In this document: piece after piece, positions 30,840 to 39,406 of the stretch | Position numbering within the stretch: position 1 is the first letter of the stretch | Layout of the letters: every line of letters begins with the position of its first letter | DNA from: Pseudomonadota bacterium | GTDB taxonomy: Bacteria; Pseudomonadota; Alphaproteobacteria; GCA-2746255 | NCBI GenBank assembly: GCA_040752895.1 | Contig: JBFMHN010000001.1 | Span: forward strand, 351,213-415,212 | Direction: 5' to 3' | DNA length: 64,000 nt | The notes under the pieces: generated by a model | What the model was told of the DNA's origin: nothing | Seen by the model: only the letters and a program-made list of their open reading frames with translations | The model's database searches: none | Made by a program: the position numbers and the translations under genes

Positions 30840-31595
30840 CTAGCCACAACTCGCAATTCGGCAGAATTCTTCGGCATCGAGACTGGCGCCGCCGACCAGA
30901 GCGCCATTCACCTCGGGCATTGGCAAAATATCTGGCGCGTTCTTCGACGTTACGGAACCGCCATAGAGGATACGCAAAGCGTCCGCCCCGCCGAAACGTT
31001 TGCCAAGGCGTGCCCGGATCCATGCATGCATGGCGCGGATATCGTCCGCCGCCGGCGTTTTTCCGCTGCCGATCGCCCAGACCGGCTCGTAGGCGATGAC
31101 GGTGTTTTTGTCCGAAGCCCCATCTGGCAGGGAACCGTCAAGCTGCGCACCGACGATCGCCTCTGCCCTGCCCGCCTGCCGTTCCGCCGCGCTTTCGCCT
31201 ACGCACAGGATGACGGTAAGGCCCGCGGTATGGGCCGCCCGCACTTTCGCCCGCACAAGGGCGTCGGTCTCCCGGTGAGCCTGGCGGCGTTCGGAATGGC
31301 CGAGGACGACGAAGCGGCATCCAATATCGGCCAGCATAACGGCGGCAATATCGCCGGTGTGGGCGCCCGGTTTTTCGGAATGGCAATCTTGTGCACCGAG
31401 AAGAATTCCGCTTCCCTTAAGCGCTTCGCCGACCATGCCGAGAAGGGTTGCCGGCGGGCAAAGGAGAAGGTCAACCTTCCCACGGTCCGCCGCCCGCCAG
31501 CGTTTGACGACGGCTTGGGTCAGTGCGCGCCCGGTTTCGCAAAGCCCATTCATTTTCCAATTGCCGGCGATTAACGGGCGTGGTGCATCAGCCAT
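30840..31595 (-). CDS. tpiA: Triosephosphate isomerase
   Basis: 251 aa TIM barrel. Catalytic residues: K14 in GNWKMNG, the His in VLGHSERR and the Glu in AYEPVWAIG; the phosphate-gripping loop (IGSGKTP) and the YGGSV segment are present. It interconverts dihydroxyacetone phosphate and glyceraldehyde 3-phosphate. It is divergent from ppiD across 203 bases in which I see no further gene or clear promoter pair, only AT-rich runs near 31725-31790. Confidence 0.97.
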   Translation of the reverse strand: MADAPRPLIAGNWKMNGLCETGRALTQAVVKRWRAADRGKVDLLLCPPATLLGMVGEALKGSGILLGAQDCHSEKPGAHTGDIAAVMLADIGCRFVVLGHSERRQAHRETDALVRAKVRAAHTAGLTVILCVGESAAERQAGRAEAIVGAQLDGSLPDGASDKNTVIAYEPVWAIGSGKTPAADDIRAMHAWIRARLGKRFGGADALRILYGGSVTSKNAPDILPMPEVNGALVGGASLDAEEFCRIASCG

Positions 31596-31798
31596 GTTGG
31601 TTTCCGGTGTCCCTGTTTCCCGCCAAATCGTTGAGGCGCCTGCGTAGCATAGGGCAAGCCCCCTTTCCAGTCTCGAAGGTGAACGTAAAACGCTCCATTC
31701 TGTGGTTGCGGGGGATTGGCGCCCTCTTTATCATGCGGCTGGCAACGGCTTGAATTCATGCCTTTTTTTTAACCCAACACCTCACCTCACGATTTCAT

Positions 31799-33688
31799 AT
31801 GCTGGCTTCGATCCGTAAACGCACAGCCTCCTGGGTTGTCAAAGGACTTCTCCTTCTCCTCGTCCTGAGTTTCGCGGCGTGGGGGATCGGCGATATTTTT
31901 CGCGGCGGACGCGAAAGCACGGTTGCAGAGGTCGGTGGCATCCGCATCACCGGCACCCAGTTTATGCGTGAATTTCAACGGGAAATTGACCGCATTCAGT
32001 ATGTCTTCGAAGGCACCCTAACGACCGAACGGGCTCGCGAAATGGGCCTCGTGGACAATGCGCTCGACCGCCTGATTTCAGGCCTCGTCTTCGAGCTTGA
32101 AGCGCAAGCCCTCAGGCTCGCTACCTCGGACGCGCTGGTAGCTGTGCAAATTCGGGCCAACCCTTCCTTCCGTGACGGGTTCGGGGAATTCAGCGAGGAA
32201 GTCTTCTATCGCCTTCTGGCCGATAACCGGTTGACGGAAGAGGAATTCGTAAAGCTGGTTCGCTCTGGAATCCTGCGCAACCAGCTGACCGAAGCCGTCA
32301 CCCACGGGACGGTCCTTCCGGAACGCTTGGGTGTGGCGCTTTTCAAGTTCCTGAAAGAAAAACGGGTGGCGGAGGTCGTCGAGATTCCAGCGAGTAAGGT
32401 GAAAGAGATTGGAAGCCCCGACGCGAACGCGTTGACAGACTATTATGAGGCCCATATCGGCACATATATGGCGCCGGAATACCGCGCTATCACGGGGATC
32501 ATCCTTACCCCCGCCCACTTCATGGGCGAAGTCGATATCCCCGAAAAGGAACTTCGGGAAGAATACGAGAACGAGGCGCGCATCGGCGAACTCGGCATCC
32601 CGGAACACCGCGAAATCGAACAAATTCTTCTTTCCGATCAGGAAAGCGCCACGCAGGCGGAGGCGATGTTGGCTGCCGGCAAGACCTTCGAGGAAGTGGC
32701 AAGGGAAGCTGGAAAAATCAAAGAGGGCGTCAGTCTTTCTCTCGGCAACCACCCGCGCCAGAACCTAATTCCGGAGATAGCCGACACGGCCTTCCAGTTG
32801 CCGGAGGGCGCGATCAGCAAGCCCATCCGCAGCCCCTTTGGCTGGCACATCCTGCGCGTGAAAAAAATCGAGCCCAGTTCGACCCCTTCTTTCGAAGATG
32901 TGCGGGCCCAGATTGCCGAAGGGATTGCCCAGGACCGGGCGATCAACAGCCTGTATGCGGTTTCGACGCAGCTTGAGGACCTTCTCGCCGGCGGGGCTTC
33001 TCTCGATGCGGCTGGAAAGACGTTAAACCTTCCCATCTCTCATTTCGACAAAGTGACCGCCAAGGGGAAAGACGCAGCCGGGAAGCCGATAGCAAGCTTT
33101 CCCGACATCCAAGACTTTCTCGCGGTCGCCTTCAAAACGGCGGAAGGCGAAAACAGCGCACTTACGGAAACCAAAGAAGGTGGTTTTTTTCTACTGCGAG
33201 TCGACTCCATTACACCTTCGACGGCCCGTCCGCTGGAGGAGATTCGCGCCCAGGTGATCGCCGACTGGCAGGCGAAGGAACGGATGGGCAAGGCTAAAGA
33301 GACAGCGGCCTTGCTTGTTGCAGAGGCCGGGAACAAGGAAAGCCTCAAGACGCTTGCCCGCAATCGCGGCCTGGCCTTTACGGTATCCCGCCCCCTGGCC
33401 CGGGACGAAGAGGACGATGGTTCTGGCGTTACCGCCGAACTCGTTCGCGAGATTTTTGCGGCTAAGCCCGGCGCTGTGGTGATGGCACCGTCCAAAAACG
33501 GCTATGCCGTTGCCGAAGTGAAGAAAATTCTGGAAGCCGATATCGAAAAGGATACGAAAGCGCTTGAGGAAGTCCGGCAGGAAGCGCTAGAAGCGATGGC
33601 CGGCGACGTCCTCGATCAATACGCGGCCGCGTTAAGAAAAAAATACGGGGTAAAAGTGAATCGCTCCGCGATAGAAGCCGCGTTCTGA
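31799..33688 (+). CDS. ppiD: PpiD-type membrane-anchored peptidyl-prolyl isomerase/foldase
   Basis: 629 aa. An N-terminal membrane anchor (about 15-33, VVKGLLLLLVLSFAAWGIGDIF) is followed by a SurA_N-like chaperone region with the characteristic AEVGGIRITGTQFMREFQR. A central parvulin rotamase domain (about 265-365; REIEQILLS, FGWHILRV) and a long C-terminal chaperone part complete it. PpiD sits at the Sec translocon and helps newly exported proteins fold. Gene order tpiA/ppiD/trpE is typical of Rhodospirillales. Whether the rotamase domain is catalytically active cannot be judged. Confidence 0.9.
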   Translation: MLASIRKRTASWVVKGLLLLLVLSFAAWGIGDIFRGGRESTVAEVGGIRITGTQFMREFQREIDRIQYVFEGTLTTERAREMGLVDNALDRLISGLVFELEAQALRLATSDALVAVQIRANPSFRDGFGEFSEEVFYRLLADNRLTEEEFVKLVRSGILRNQLTEAVTHGTVLPERLGVALFKFLKEKRVAEVVEIPASKVKEIGSPDANALTDYYEAHIGTYMAPEYRAITGIILTPAHFMGEVDIPEKELREEYENEARIGELGIPEHREIEQILLSDQESATQAEAMLAAGKTFEEVAREAGKIKEGVSLSLGNHPRQNLIPEIADTAFQLPEGAISKPIRSPFGWHILRVKKIEPSSTPSFEDVRAQIAEGIAQDRAINSLYAVSTQLEDLLAGGASLDAAGKTLNLPISHFDKVTAKGKDAAGKPIASFPDIQDFLAVAFKTAEGENSALTETKEGGFFLLRVDSITPSTARPLEEIRAQVIADWQAKERMGKAKETAALLVAEAGNKESLKTLARNRGLAFTVSRPLARDEEDDGSGVTAELVREIFAAKPGAVVMAPSKNGYAVAEVKKILEADIEKDTKALEEVRQEALEAMAGDVLDQYAAALRKKYGVKVNRSAIEAAF

Positions 33689-33697
33689 CCGCGGGCG

Positions 33698-35224
33698 ATG
33701 CGCATTCAGCCTGCCTTTTCCGATTTTGTGAAGAGCTACCAAGACAACCGCGCCCAGGTCGTGTGGACGGAACGGGTGGCCGATCTGGAAACGCCCGTTT
33801 CGGCCATGCAGAAGCTTGCCAAGGACGCACCGAACGGTTTTCTCCTTGAATCCGTCGAGGGTGGCGCCGTCCGCGGGCGTTACTCGTTCATCGGCATTCG
33901 TCCGGACGTTGTTTGGCGCTGTTTCGGAGACCGGGCGGAAATCAACGAGAACGCTGAAGCCGGCGGCGGTGATTTCGTTCCGGTTTCGGACGGCGCGCTG
34001 CGCTCGTTCCGCGCACTTCTGGCAAAATCCGCGATCGATTTACCCGAGGCATTGCCGCCGATGGCGGCCGGCCTTGTCGGGTACATGGGCTATGACATGG
34101 TCCGGTTGATGGAACGCCTGCCGGCCAAGAACCCGGACGGTATTGCCGGCCTACCGGACGGCATGTTCGTTCGCCCGACGATGATGGCGATCTTTGACAA
34201 CATCGCCGATACGGCAACCCTGGTTACGCCGGTGCGCCCGAAGCAAGGGGTGACGGCGGAAGAAGCCTACGCGGCGGCGGAGAAACGCCTTCGTCAATGT
34301 CTCGGCACCCTTGAAGCAGGGCTTGCGCACGAAACCGTGGCGTCATCCGCCACCGGAGAAGCGCCCCCAATCACCTCGAACATGACGCGCGAGGCCTATC
34401 ATGGGATGGTCGAACGGGCGAAGGAATACATCCGGGCGGGCGATGTCTTCCAGGTCGTGCCTTCGCAACGCTTCCAGCTTCCTTTTTCCTTGCCGCCCCT
34501 CGCCCTTTACCGGGCGCTTCGCCGGTTAAACCCCTCGCCTTTTCTTTTTCTGCTCGATTTCCAGGGCTTCGCGGTCGTTGGTTCCAGCCCCGAGATTATG
34601 GTGCGGGTACGCGACGGCAAGATCACGATCCGGCCCATCGCCGGCACCCGACGGCGCGGCGCCAACGCGGAAGAGGATCGCCGGTTGGCGGAGAACCTGC
34701 TGAACGACCCGAAGGAGCGGGCCGAGCACCTCATGCTGCTCGATCTTGGCCGGAACGACGTCGGCCGTGTGGCCAAGGTCGGCACGGTTCGCGTCACGGA
34801 AGAGATGGCCGTCGAACACTACTCCCACGTTATGCATCTGGTTTCGAACGTCGAGGGCGAACTCGACCCCAAATTCGATGCGACCGACGCGCTAATCGCG
34901 GGCTTCCCCGCCGGCACCGTTTCCGGCGCACCGAAGGTGCGGGCGATGGAAATTATCGAGCAACTTGAACCGGATCGCCGGCGTATTTACGGCGGCTGCG
35001 TCGGTTACTTCGCGGCGAACGGCGCGATGGACAGCTGCATCGCGCTTCGCACCGCCGTCGTCAAGGACGGAACAATGTATATTCAGGCGGGTGGCGGGGT
35101 GGTCGCGGACAGCGACCCGGAGGCGGAATATCAGGAGAGCCGCAACAAGGCGATGGCGCTTCTGCGCGCCGCGGAGGAAGCCCTGCGTTACGCCGCCCGC
35201 GGCAAGGAAAAGGCCTCTTCCTAG
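33698..35224 (+). CDS. trpE: Anthranilate synthase component I
   Basis: 508 aa. TrpE converts chorismate to anthranilate with ammonia from TrpG. The N-terminal regulatory domain has the LLESVEGG feedback-type segment (Trp-binding LLES), and the chorismate-binding domain carries PSPFLFLLDF, PIAGTRRRG, LLDLGRNDVGRV and AGTVSGAPK. It begins nine bases after ppiD and ends overlapping the opposite-strand deacetylase gene by four bases. In related genomes trpG follows immediately; here it is 1,260 bases further on. Confidence 0.96.
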   Translation: MRIQPAFSDFVKSYQDNRAQVVWTERVADLETPVSAMQKLAKDAPNGFLLESVEGGAVRGRYSFIGIRPDVVWRCFGDRAEINENAEAGGGDFVPVSDGALRSFRALLAKSAIDLPEALPPMAAGLVGYMGYDMVRLMERLPAKNPDGIAGLPDGMFVRPTMMAIFDNIADTATLVTPVRPKQGVTAEEAYAAAEKRLRQCLGTLEAGLAHETVASSATGEAPPITSNMTREAYHGMVERAKEYIRAGDVFQVVPSQRFQLPFSLPPLALYRALRRLNPSPFLFLLDFQGFAVVGSSPEIMVRVRDGKITIRPIAGTRRRGANAEEDRRLAENLLNDPKERAEHLMLLDLGRNDVGRVAKVGTVRVTEEMAVEHYSHVMHLVSNVEGELDPKFDATDALIAGFPAGTVSGAPKVRAMEIIEQLEPDRRRIYGGCVGYFAANGAMDSCIALRTAVVKDGTMYIQAGGGVVADSDPEAEYQESRNKAMALLRAAEEALRYAARGKEKASS

Positions 35225-36195
35225 TTGGCGCTAGACCGCCGGTCCGGATCTTCGAGATGCCGGCGGACAATCGCGCTGACCGGTACCAGCGCGAAGCCTT
35301 TTCCTTCAAGGCTAGGCAGCCATTCCCGCAACGCCTTCAAGGTGATCCCATGGGGATGGCCGATCGCAATGGCCGACCCTCCTTTCCGGGCGAGCGCTTC
35401 GAGCTCGGCGAGGCTCTCTCGCAGATTTTCGATCGAGCGTATATTGTCGAGAAAAACCTGACGCTCGGCGAAAGGCACCCCGATTTCCTCGGCCACTCTC
35501 CTGGCCGCGGTTTCTGCCGTCGTCCTCGAATCGATGAACAGAAGGCCGCGTTTTTTCAGTTCTTTGAAGACGATGGCGAGGCGTGCCGGGTCTTTCGTGA
35601 ACTTGCTGCCCATGTGGTTGTTGATCCCGACATAGTGATCGAAACGGTCGAGATCCCACCGCAGCCGTTTCAGCACCTCGTCCGGCCCCAACCGCGTGAG
35701 GAGCACTTGCGGACCCGGGTCTTCTCCCCCTTCCCCATCCGGCTCCATCGGGACATGGACCAGCAACTCGTGCCCGGCCGCCCGCGCCTTCGCCGTCAGT
35801 TTCGGCAAATTCTCCGCGTAAGGAAGAAAGGCAAGGGTAATAGGCGGCGGCAGGTCGATAGCGGCTTCCGTGCCCGCTTGATTGGGGCCGAGATCATCAA
35901 GGATGACGGCGATCATCGGCTTCGCCCCTGCCTCTGGCGCGGGCATGGCGTTTCGCATCCATTGCGGCACTGGCATTGGCGCTGGCACCGGCGCGGGTAG
36001 GGTCTCGACCCGGTTCGCGGGCTTGGGTAAAGCTTTACTCGGTGCGGGAACACTGGCCAAGATTTTAGGCGCCGCCGGCTTCTCCGCGAAAAAGAGCGCC
36101 ACGCCGGCACCGAGCCCCAGCCCCAGCCCAAGGAAAAGAAAGGCGATGAAGATCGTTTTCCAAGGCCCCGCCAATTGTTTTTGCCACTTATGCAT
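35221..36195 (-). CDS. Divergent polysaccharide deacetylase family protein (DUF610/YibQ)
   Basis: 324 aa. One N-terminal membrane anchor with a repeated GLGLGLG pattern, a Pro-rich periplasmic linker (PVPAPMPVP type), then the deacetylase-like domain. Visible motifs include AVILDDLG near the start, ELLVHVPMEP, GINNHMGS and FIDSRTT, and the C-terminal AIAIGHPHG. The DD and NNHMGS features match the YibQ-type divergent polysaccharide deacetylases, of uncertain substrate. It usually sits by envC/ctpA-type cell-wall genes; here it is antisense between trpE and trpG, which suggests relocation. Confidence 0.85.
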   Translation of the reverse strand: MHKWQKQLAGPWKTIFIAFLFLGLGLGLGAGVALFFAEKPAAPKILASVPAPSKALPKPANRVETLPAPVPAPMPVPQWMRNAMPAPEAGAKPMIAVILDDLGPNQAGTEAAIDLPPPITLAFLPYAENLPKLTAKARAAGHELLVHVPMEPDGEGGEDPGPQVLLTRLGPDEVLKRLRWDLDRFDHYVGINNHMGSKFTKDPARLAIVFKELKKRGLLFIDSRTTAETAARRVAEEIGVPFAERQVFLDNIRSIENLRESLAELEALARKGGSAIAIGHPHGITLKALREWLPSLEGKGFALVPVSAIVRRHLEDPDRRSSAN

Positions 36196-36319
36196 GTCGA
36201 AATGAACGGAGCATGAAGGAGGGTCCCTTCCCTTTATATATTTCTATATCTCACTTTTCGGCGTAAGTTTTCGGCCCTTGCCGAGACGGCCTTTTTGCTG
36301 GATGAGAAGGCGCGGTTGG

Positions 36320-36484
36320 CATCGGGAGTTTAAGTGACAATCATACTGACTTAAATATGCATTTATTAATATGGTTAACTTGATGTATACCATAAAATTA
36401 AAACTTTATATCTAATTATTTGTTATTTATAGAAATTAAATTATTTTAAGTTAATAATTAATATTATATATATAATGTATTGAA
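36320..36484. other. AT-rich intergenic stretch before trpG
   Basis: The 289-base gap between the deacetylase start (36195) and trpG holds a markedly AT-rich tract that runs straight into the first 21 codons of trpG. It contains many TATA- and TTAA-like elements (for example TTGATG at 36382-36387 and TATATATATAATG just before the start), so the trpGDC promoter is probably here, but no single -35/-10 pair stands out. A leader frame at 36302-36337 has only one Trp codon, so trp attenuation is not supported. Confidence 0.55.
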
Positions 36485-37060
36485 ATGTTTCTATTAATTG
36501 ATAATTACGACAGCTTTGTTTACAATTTATACCACTATTTTTGCGAACTTGGCGCCAAAATGGAAGTAAGGCGAAATGATGCCCTGACCGTCGAGGAAGC
36601 CCTCGCCCTTAACCCGGAGGGAATCGTCATCTCGCCCGGCCCCTGCGATCCGGATCGCGCCGGGATCTGCCTCGACCTGATCACCGCCGCGGCCGGCACC
36701 TACCCCATTCTCGGCGTCTGCCTGGGCCATCAGGCGATCGGCCAGGCCATGGGCGGCAAGGTCGTCCGGGCGCCGGTCCCGATGCACGGCAAGGTAAGCG
36801 AGATCCATCATACCGGCACCGACGTCTTCGCGGGCCTGCCCAACCCCTTCCCGGCGACCCGCTATCATTCCCTCGTCGTCGAGCGCAAGAGCCTGCCGGA
36901 CTGCCTGACCGTAACGGCGGAAACCGAGGATGGTCTGGTCATGGGTCTCGCCCATAAAGAGCTGCCGCTTTACGGCGTCCAGTTCCACCCGGAAAGCATC
37001 GCCTCCGAGCATGGGCATGCCTTGCTCCGGAACTTCCTGAAACTGGCTTCCGGGGCCTGA
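36485..37060 (+). CDS. trpG: Anthranilate synthase component II (glutamine amidotransferase)
   Basis: 191 aa class I amidotransferase supplying ammonia to TrpE; also possibly shared with folate synthesis (PabA). Catalytic triad: C79 in GVCLGHQ, H168 and E170 in FHPES. The opening [18 protein letters not shown] is the family N-terminus, but codons 1-21 are only about 25 percent G+C, in contrast to the GC-rich remainder. No strong ribosome site is seen. One base separates it from trpD. Confidence 0.95.
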   Translation: MFLLIDNYDSFVYNLYHYFCELGAKMEVRRNDALTVEEALALNPEGIVISPGPCDPDRAGICLDLITAAAGTYPILGVCLGHQAIGQAMGGKVVRAPVPMHGKVSEIHHTGTDVFAGLPNPFPATRYHSLVVERKSLPDCLTVTAETEDGLVMGLAHKELPLYGVQFHPESIASEHGHALLRNFLKLASGA

Positions 37061-37061
37061 A

Positions 37062-38093
37062 ATGGTGCAGGAAAAAATCACCCTCCGGCCCTTTCTCATC
37101 AAGGTCGTCGGCGGCCAGACACTCGACGAGGCCGAAGCGGAGGCAGCCTTTCGCATCCTGATGGCGGGCCAGGCAACGCCGGCCCAGATGGGGGGCCTTT
37201 TGATGGCCTTTCGCATGCGCGGCGAGACGGTGGCCGAAATCACCGGCGCCGCCCGCGTGCTGAGGGCCGAGGCGCTCGCCATCCGGGCCCCGGAAGGCGC
37301 CATCGACACCTGCGGCACCGGCGGCGACGCCTCCGGCACCCAGAACATCTCTACGGCAACCGCGCTGGTGGTGGCCGGGGCCGGCGTGCCCGTCGCCAAA
37401 CATGGCAATCGCGCTATTTCCTCGAAATCCGGCTCGGCCGACGTGCTGGAAGCCCTCGGCGTCAATCTGGCGGCCGATTTGAAGCAGGTGAAGCGCGCGC
37501 TTGGGCAAGCCAAGATTGGCTTTCTATTCGCGCCCCGCCACCACGAGGCGATGCGCCACGTGGCCGAGGTGCGCGAGGAACTCGGCACCCGGACGATCTT
37601 CAACCTGTTGGGTCCCTTAGCCAACCCGGCCGGTGCCAGGCGTCAGCTTCTGGGCGTCTATTCCAAGGCCTGGGTCGAGCCGATGGCCCGCGTGCTGAAA
37701 AATCTGGGGGCGACCCGGGCCTGGGTCGTTCATGGGAAAGATGGCCTCGACGAACTCACGACGACAACGACGAGCTACGTCGCCGCCCTGGCCGCGGGCC
37801 GCGTGCGAACCTTCGAGGTGACGCCCGAGGACGCCGGCCTGCCCCGGGCCAAACCCGAGGCGCTCAAGGGCAAGGACGCCCGGACCAACGCGAAGGCGAT
37901 CCGCGATCTCCTTGATGGCCAAGAAGGGCCTTTCCGCGACATCGTTCTCCTGAACGCGGCGGCCGCCCTGATCGTTGCGCAGAAAGCAAAAAACCTGCGC
38001 GAAGGGGTCGCCCTGGCCGGGCAAGCGATCGCTAGCGGACGGGCGAAACGGGCGCTCGCCAAGCTTGTGGCGATCACCAACGGAAAGGGATGA
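37062..38093 (+). CDS. trpD: Anthranilate phosphoribosyltransferase
   Basis: 343 aa. It transfers phosphoribosyl from PRPP to anthranilate. Motifs: DTCGTGGD (PRPP diphosphate/metal), KHGNRAISSKSGSADVLEALG (anthranilate and PRPP contacts) and GPLANPAGARRQLLGVY. The length is normal and the stop overlaps the trpC start by four bases (ATGA), giving tight coupling. Confidence 0.97.
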   Translation: MVQEKITLRPFLIKVVGGQTLDEAEAEAAFRILMAGQATPAQMGGLLMAFRMRGETVAEITGAARVLRAEALAIRAPEGAIDTCGTGGDASGTQNISTATALVVAGAGVPVAKHGNRAISSKSGSADVLEALGVNLAADLKQVKRALGQAKIGFLFAPRHHEAMRHVAEVREELGTRTIFNLLGPLANPAGARRQLLGVYSKAWVEPMARVLKNLGATRAWVVHGKDGLDELTTTTTSYVAALAAGRVRTFEVTPEDAGLPRAKPEALKGKDARTNAKAIRDLLDGQEGPFRDIVLLNAAAALIVAQKAKNLREGVALAGQAIASGRAKRALAKLVAITNGKG

Positions 38094-38917
38094 GGCCGTT
38101 GCGCGGAACCCTGGGCCGCATCTGTCTCGAAAAACGCGAGCGTGTCGCCCGTCTGCGCGAGGTGCGGCCTCTGCCGGAGATGATCGTGCTGGCAGAAGCC
38201 GCGCCACCTGCCCGCGGCTTTCTCGCTTCCCTCGAAAAGGCTCGCGCCGCCGGCCGGTACGGCCTTATCGCCGAGATCAAGCGTGCCTCGCCCAGCCGGG
38301 GCGTCATCCGCGAGGATTTTGACCCGGTCGCCTTGGCCAGGGCTTACGAGGCAGGCGGTGCGACCTGCCTTTCCGTGCTCACCGACGAGCCCTGGTTCCA
38401 GGGTCGCGACGCCTATCTCACGGCGGCGAGGGAAGCCACCGGCTTGCCTGTCCTGCGGAAGGATTTTCTGCTCGACCCCTATCAGATATATGAATCCCGC
38501 GCTCTCGGCACCGATTGCGTGCTTCTGATCCTGGCCGCCCTTGGGGAGGAAGAGGCGCTCGGGCTCGAAAAGATCGCGCAGGAACTTGGCATGAGCGTCC
38601 TCATCGAAGCCCATACGGAAGCCGAACTCGAACAGGCGCTGACCATGAAATCACGGCTGATCGGCATCAACAACCGCAACCTGGAGACCCTAGAGGTCAA
38701 TCTCGAGACGACGGAACGCCTGGCGCCGAGGGCATCAAAAAGCCGGCTTGTGGTATGCGAAAGCGGCCTTTCGACGCCGGCTGATCTCGCCAAAATGGCG
38801 AAGGCGGGGGTGACGACCTTCCTGATCGGGGAAGCCCTCTTGCGCGAAACCGACGTTGAGGCCGCGACCCGGGCGCTCCTCGCCGGGACCGCCGCTGAAG
38901 TGGCAGGAAAGGCCTAG
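38090..38917 (+). CDS. trpC: Indole-3-glycerol-phosphate synthase
   Basis: 275 aa single-function TIM barrel making indole-3-glycerol phosphate from the anthranilate product. Catalytic residues lie in [12 protein letters not shown] (Lys), the [12 protein letters not shown] stretch (VLRKDF Lys preceding), EAHTE (Glu) and NNRNL. No TrpF domain is fused. trpF, trpB and trpA are not in the window. moaC begins ten bases after its stop, so the Trp genes run directly into molybdenum-cofactor genes. Confidence 0.96.
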   Translation: MRPLRGTLGRICLEKRERVARLREVRPLPEMIVLAEAAPPARGFLASLEKARAAGRYGLIAEIKRASPSRGVIREDFDPVALARAYEAGGATCLSVLTDEPWFQGRDAYLTAAREATGLPVLRKDFLLDPYQIYESRALGTDCVLLILAALGEEEALGLEKIAQELGMSVLIEAHTEAELEQALTMKSRLIGINNRNLETLEVNLETTERLAPRASKSRLVVCESGLSTPADLAKMAKAGVTTFLIGEALLRETDVEAATRALLAGTAAEVAGKA

Positions 38918-38927
38918 GCTCGTATTT

Positions 38928-39404
38928 ATGACCAAGGACTTCACGCATTTCGACGCCAAGGGAAACGCCGCCATGGTGGACGTCACGGCCAAGGACGAGA
39001 CGGAACGGATCGCCACCGCCAAAGGTGCCGTTCTCATGCAGCCGGAAACCCTGCGGAAAATCCAGGAAGGCACCCTGAAGAAGGGCGACGTGCTCGCCGT
39101 CGCCAGGCTTGCCGGAATCCAGGGAGCAAAACGGACGGCGGAGCTCATTCCGCTTTGCCACCCCTTGGCGCTCACCGCCATCGAGGTCGAGTTAGCCTGC
39201 GACGCAGCCCGAAGCGCCGTCGAGATTACCGCCACCTGTCGGGTCAAGGCCCGCACCGGCGTCGAGATGGAGGCGCTGACGGCAGTCGCCGCGGCGGCGC
39301 TCACCGTTTATGACATGTGCAAGGCGGTGGACCGGGGTATCCGCCTGACGGACATCCGGCTTGTCTATAAATCAGGTGGAAAATCTGGAACTTATGAATC
39401 CTAG
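38928..39404 (+). CDS. moaC: Cyclic pyranopterin monophosphate synthase
   Basis: 158 aa from the ATG at 38928 ([19 protein letters not shown]), the family start; longer in-frame reading upstream falls in trpC. With MoaA it turns GTP into cyclic pyranopterin monophosphate, the first molybdopterin step. The conserved [11 protein letters not shown], the [18 protein letters not shown] segment with the catalytic Asp, and the C-terminal Lys-rich GGKSG are present. moeA begins after two bases. Confidence 0.96.
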   Translation: MTKDFTHFDAKGNAAMVDVTAKDETERIATAKGAVLMQPETLRKIQEGTLKKGDVLAVARLAGIQGAKRTAELIPLCHPLALTAIEVELACDAARSAVEITATCRVKARTGVEMEALTAVAAAALTVYDMCKAVDRGIRLTDIRLVYKSGGKSGTYES

Positions 39405-39406
39405 CA

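Noticed and set aside
31596-31798. 203-base divergent gap between tpiA and ppiD
   Set aside because: Searched for promoters, small genes and hairpins; only AT-rich runs were seen.
36270-36300. GCCG-AGA-CGGC stem followed by a T run near 36286
   Set aside because: The stem is only four base pairs and no gene ends there on the plus strand.
36302-36337. Eleven-codon frame before trpG as a possible trp leader peptide
   Set aside because: It holds one Trp codon only, and no terminator-antiterminator pair is visible.
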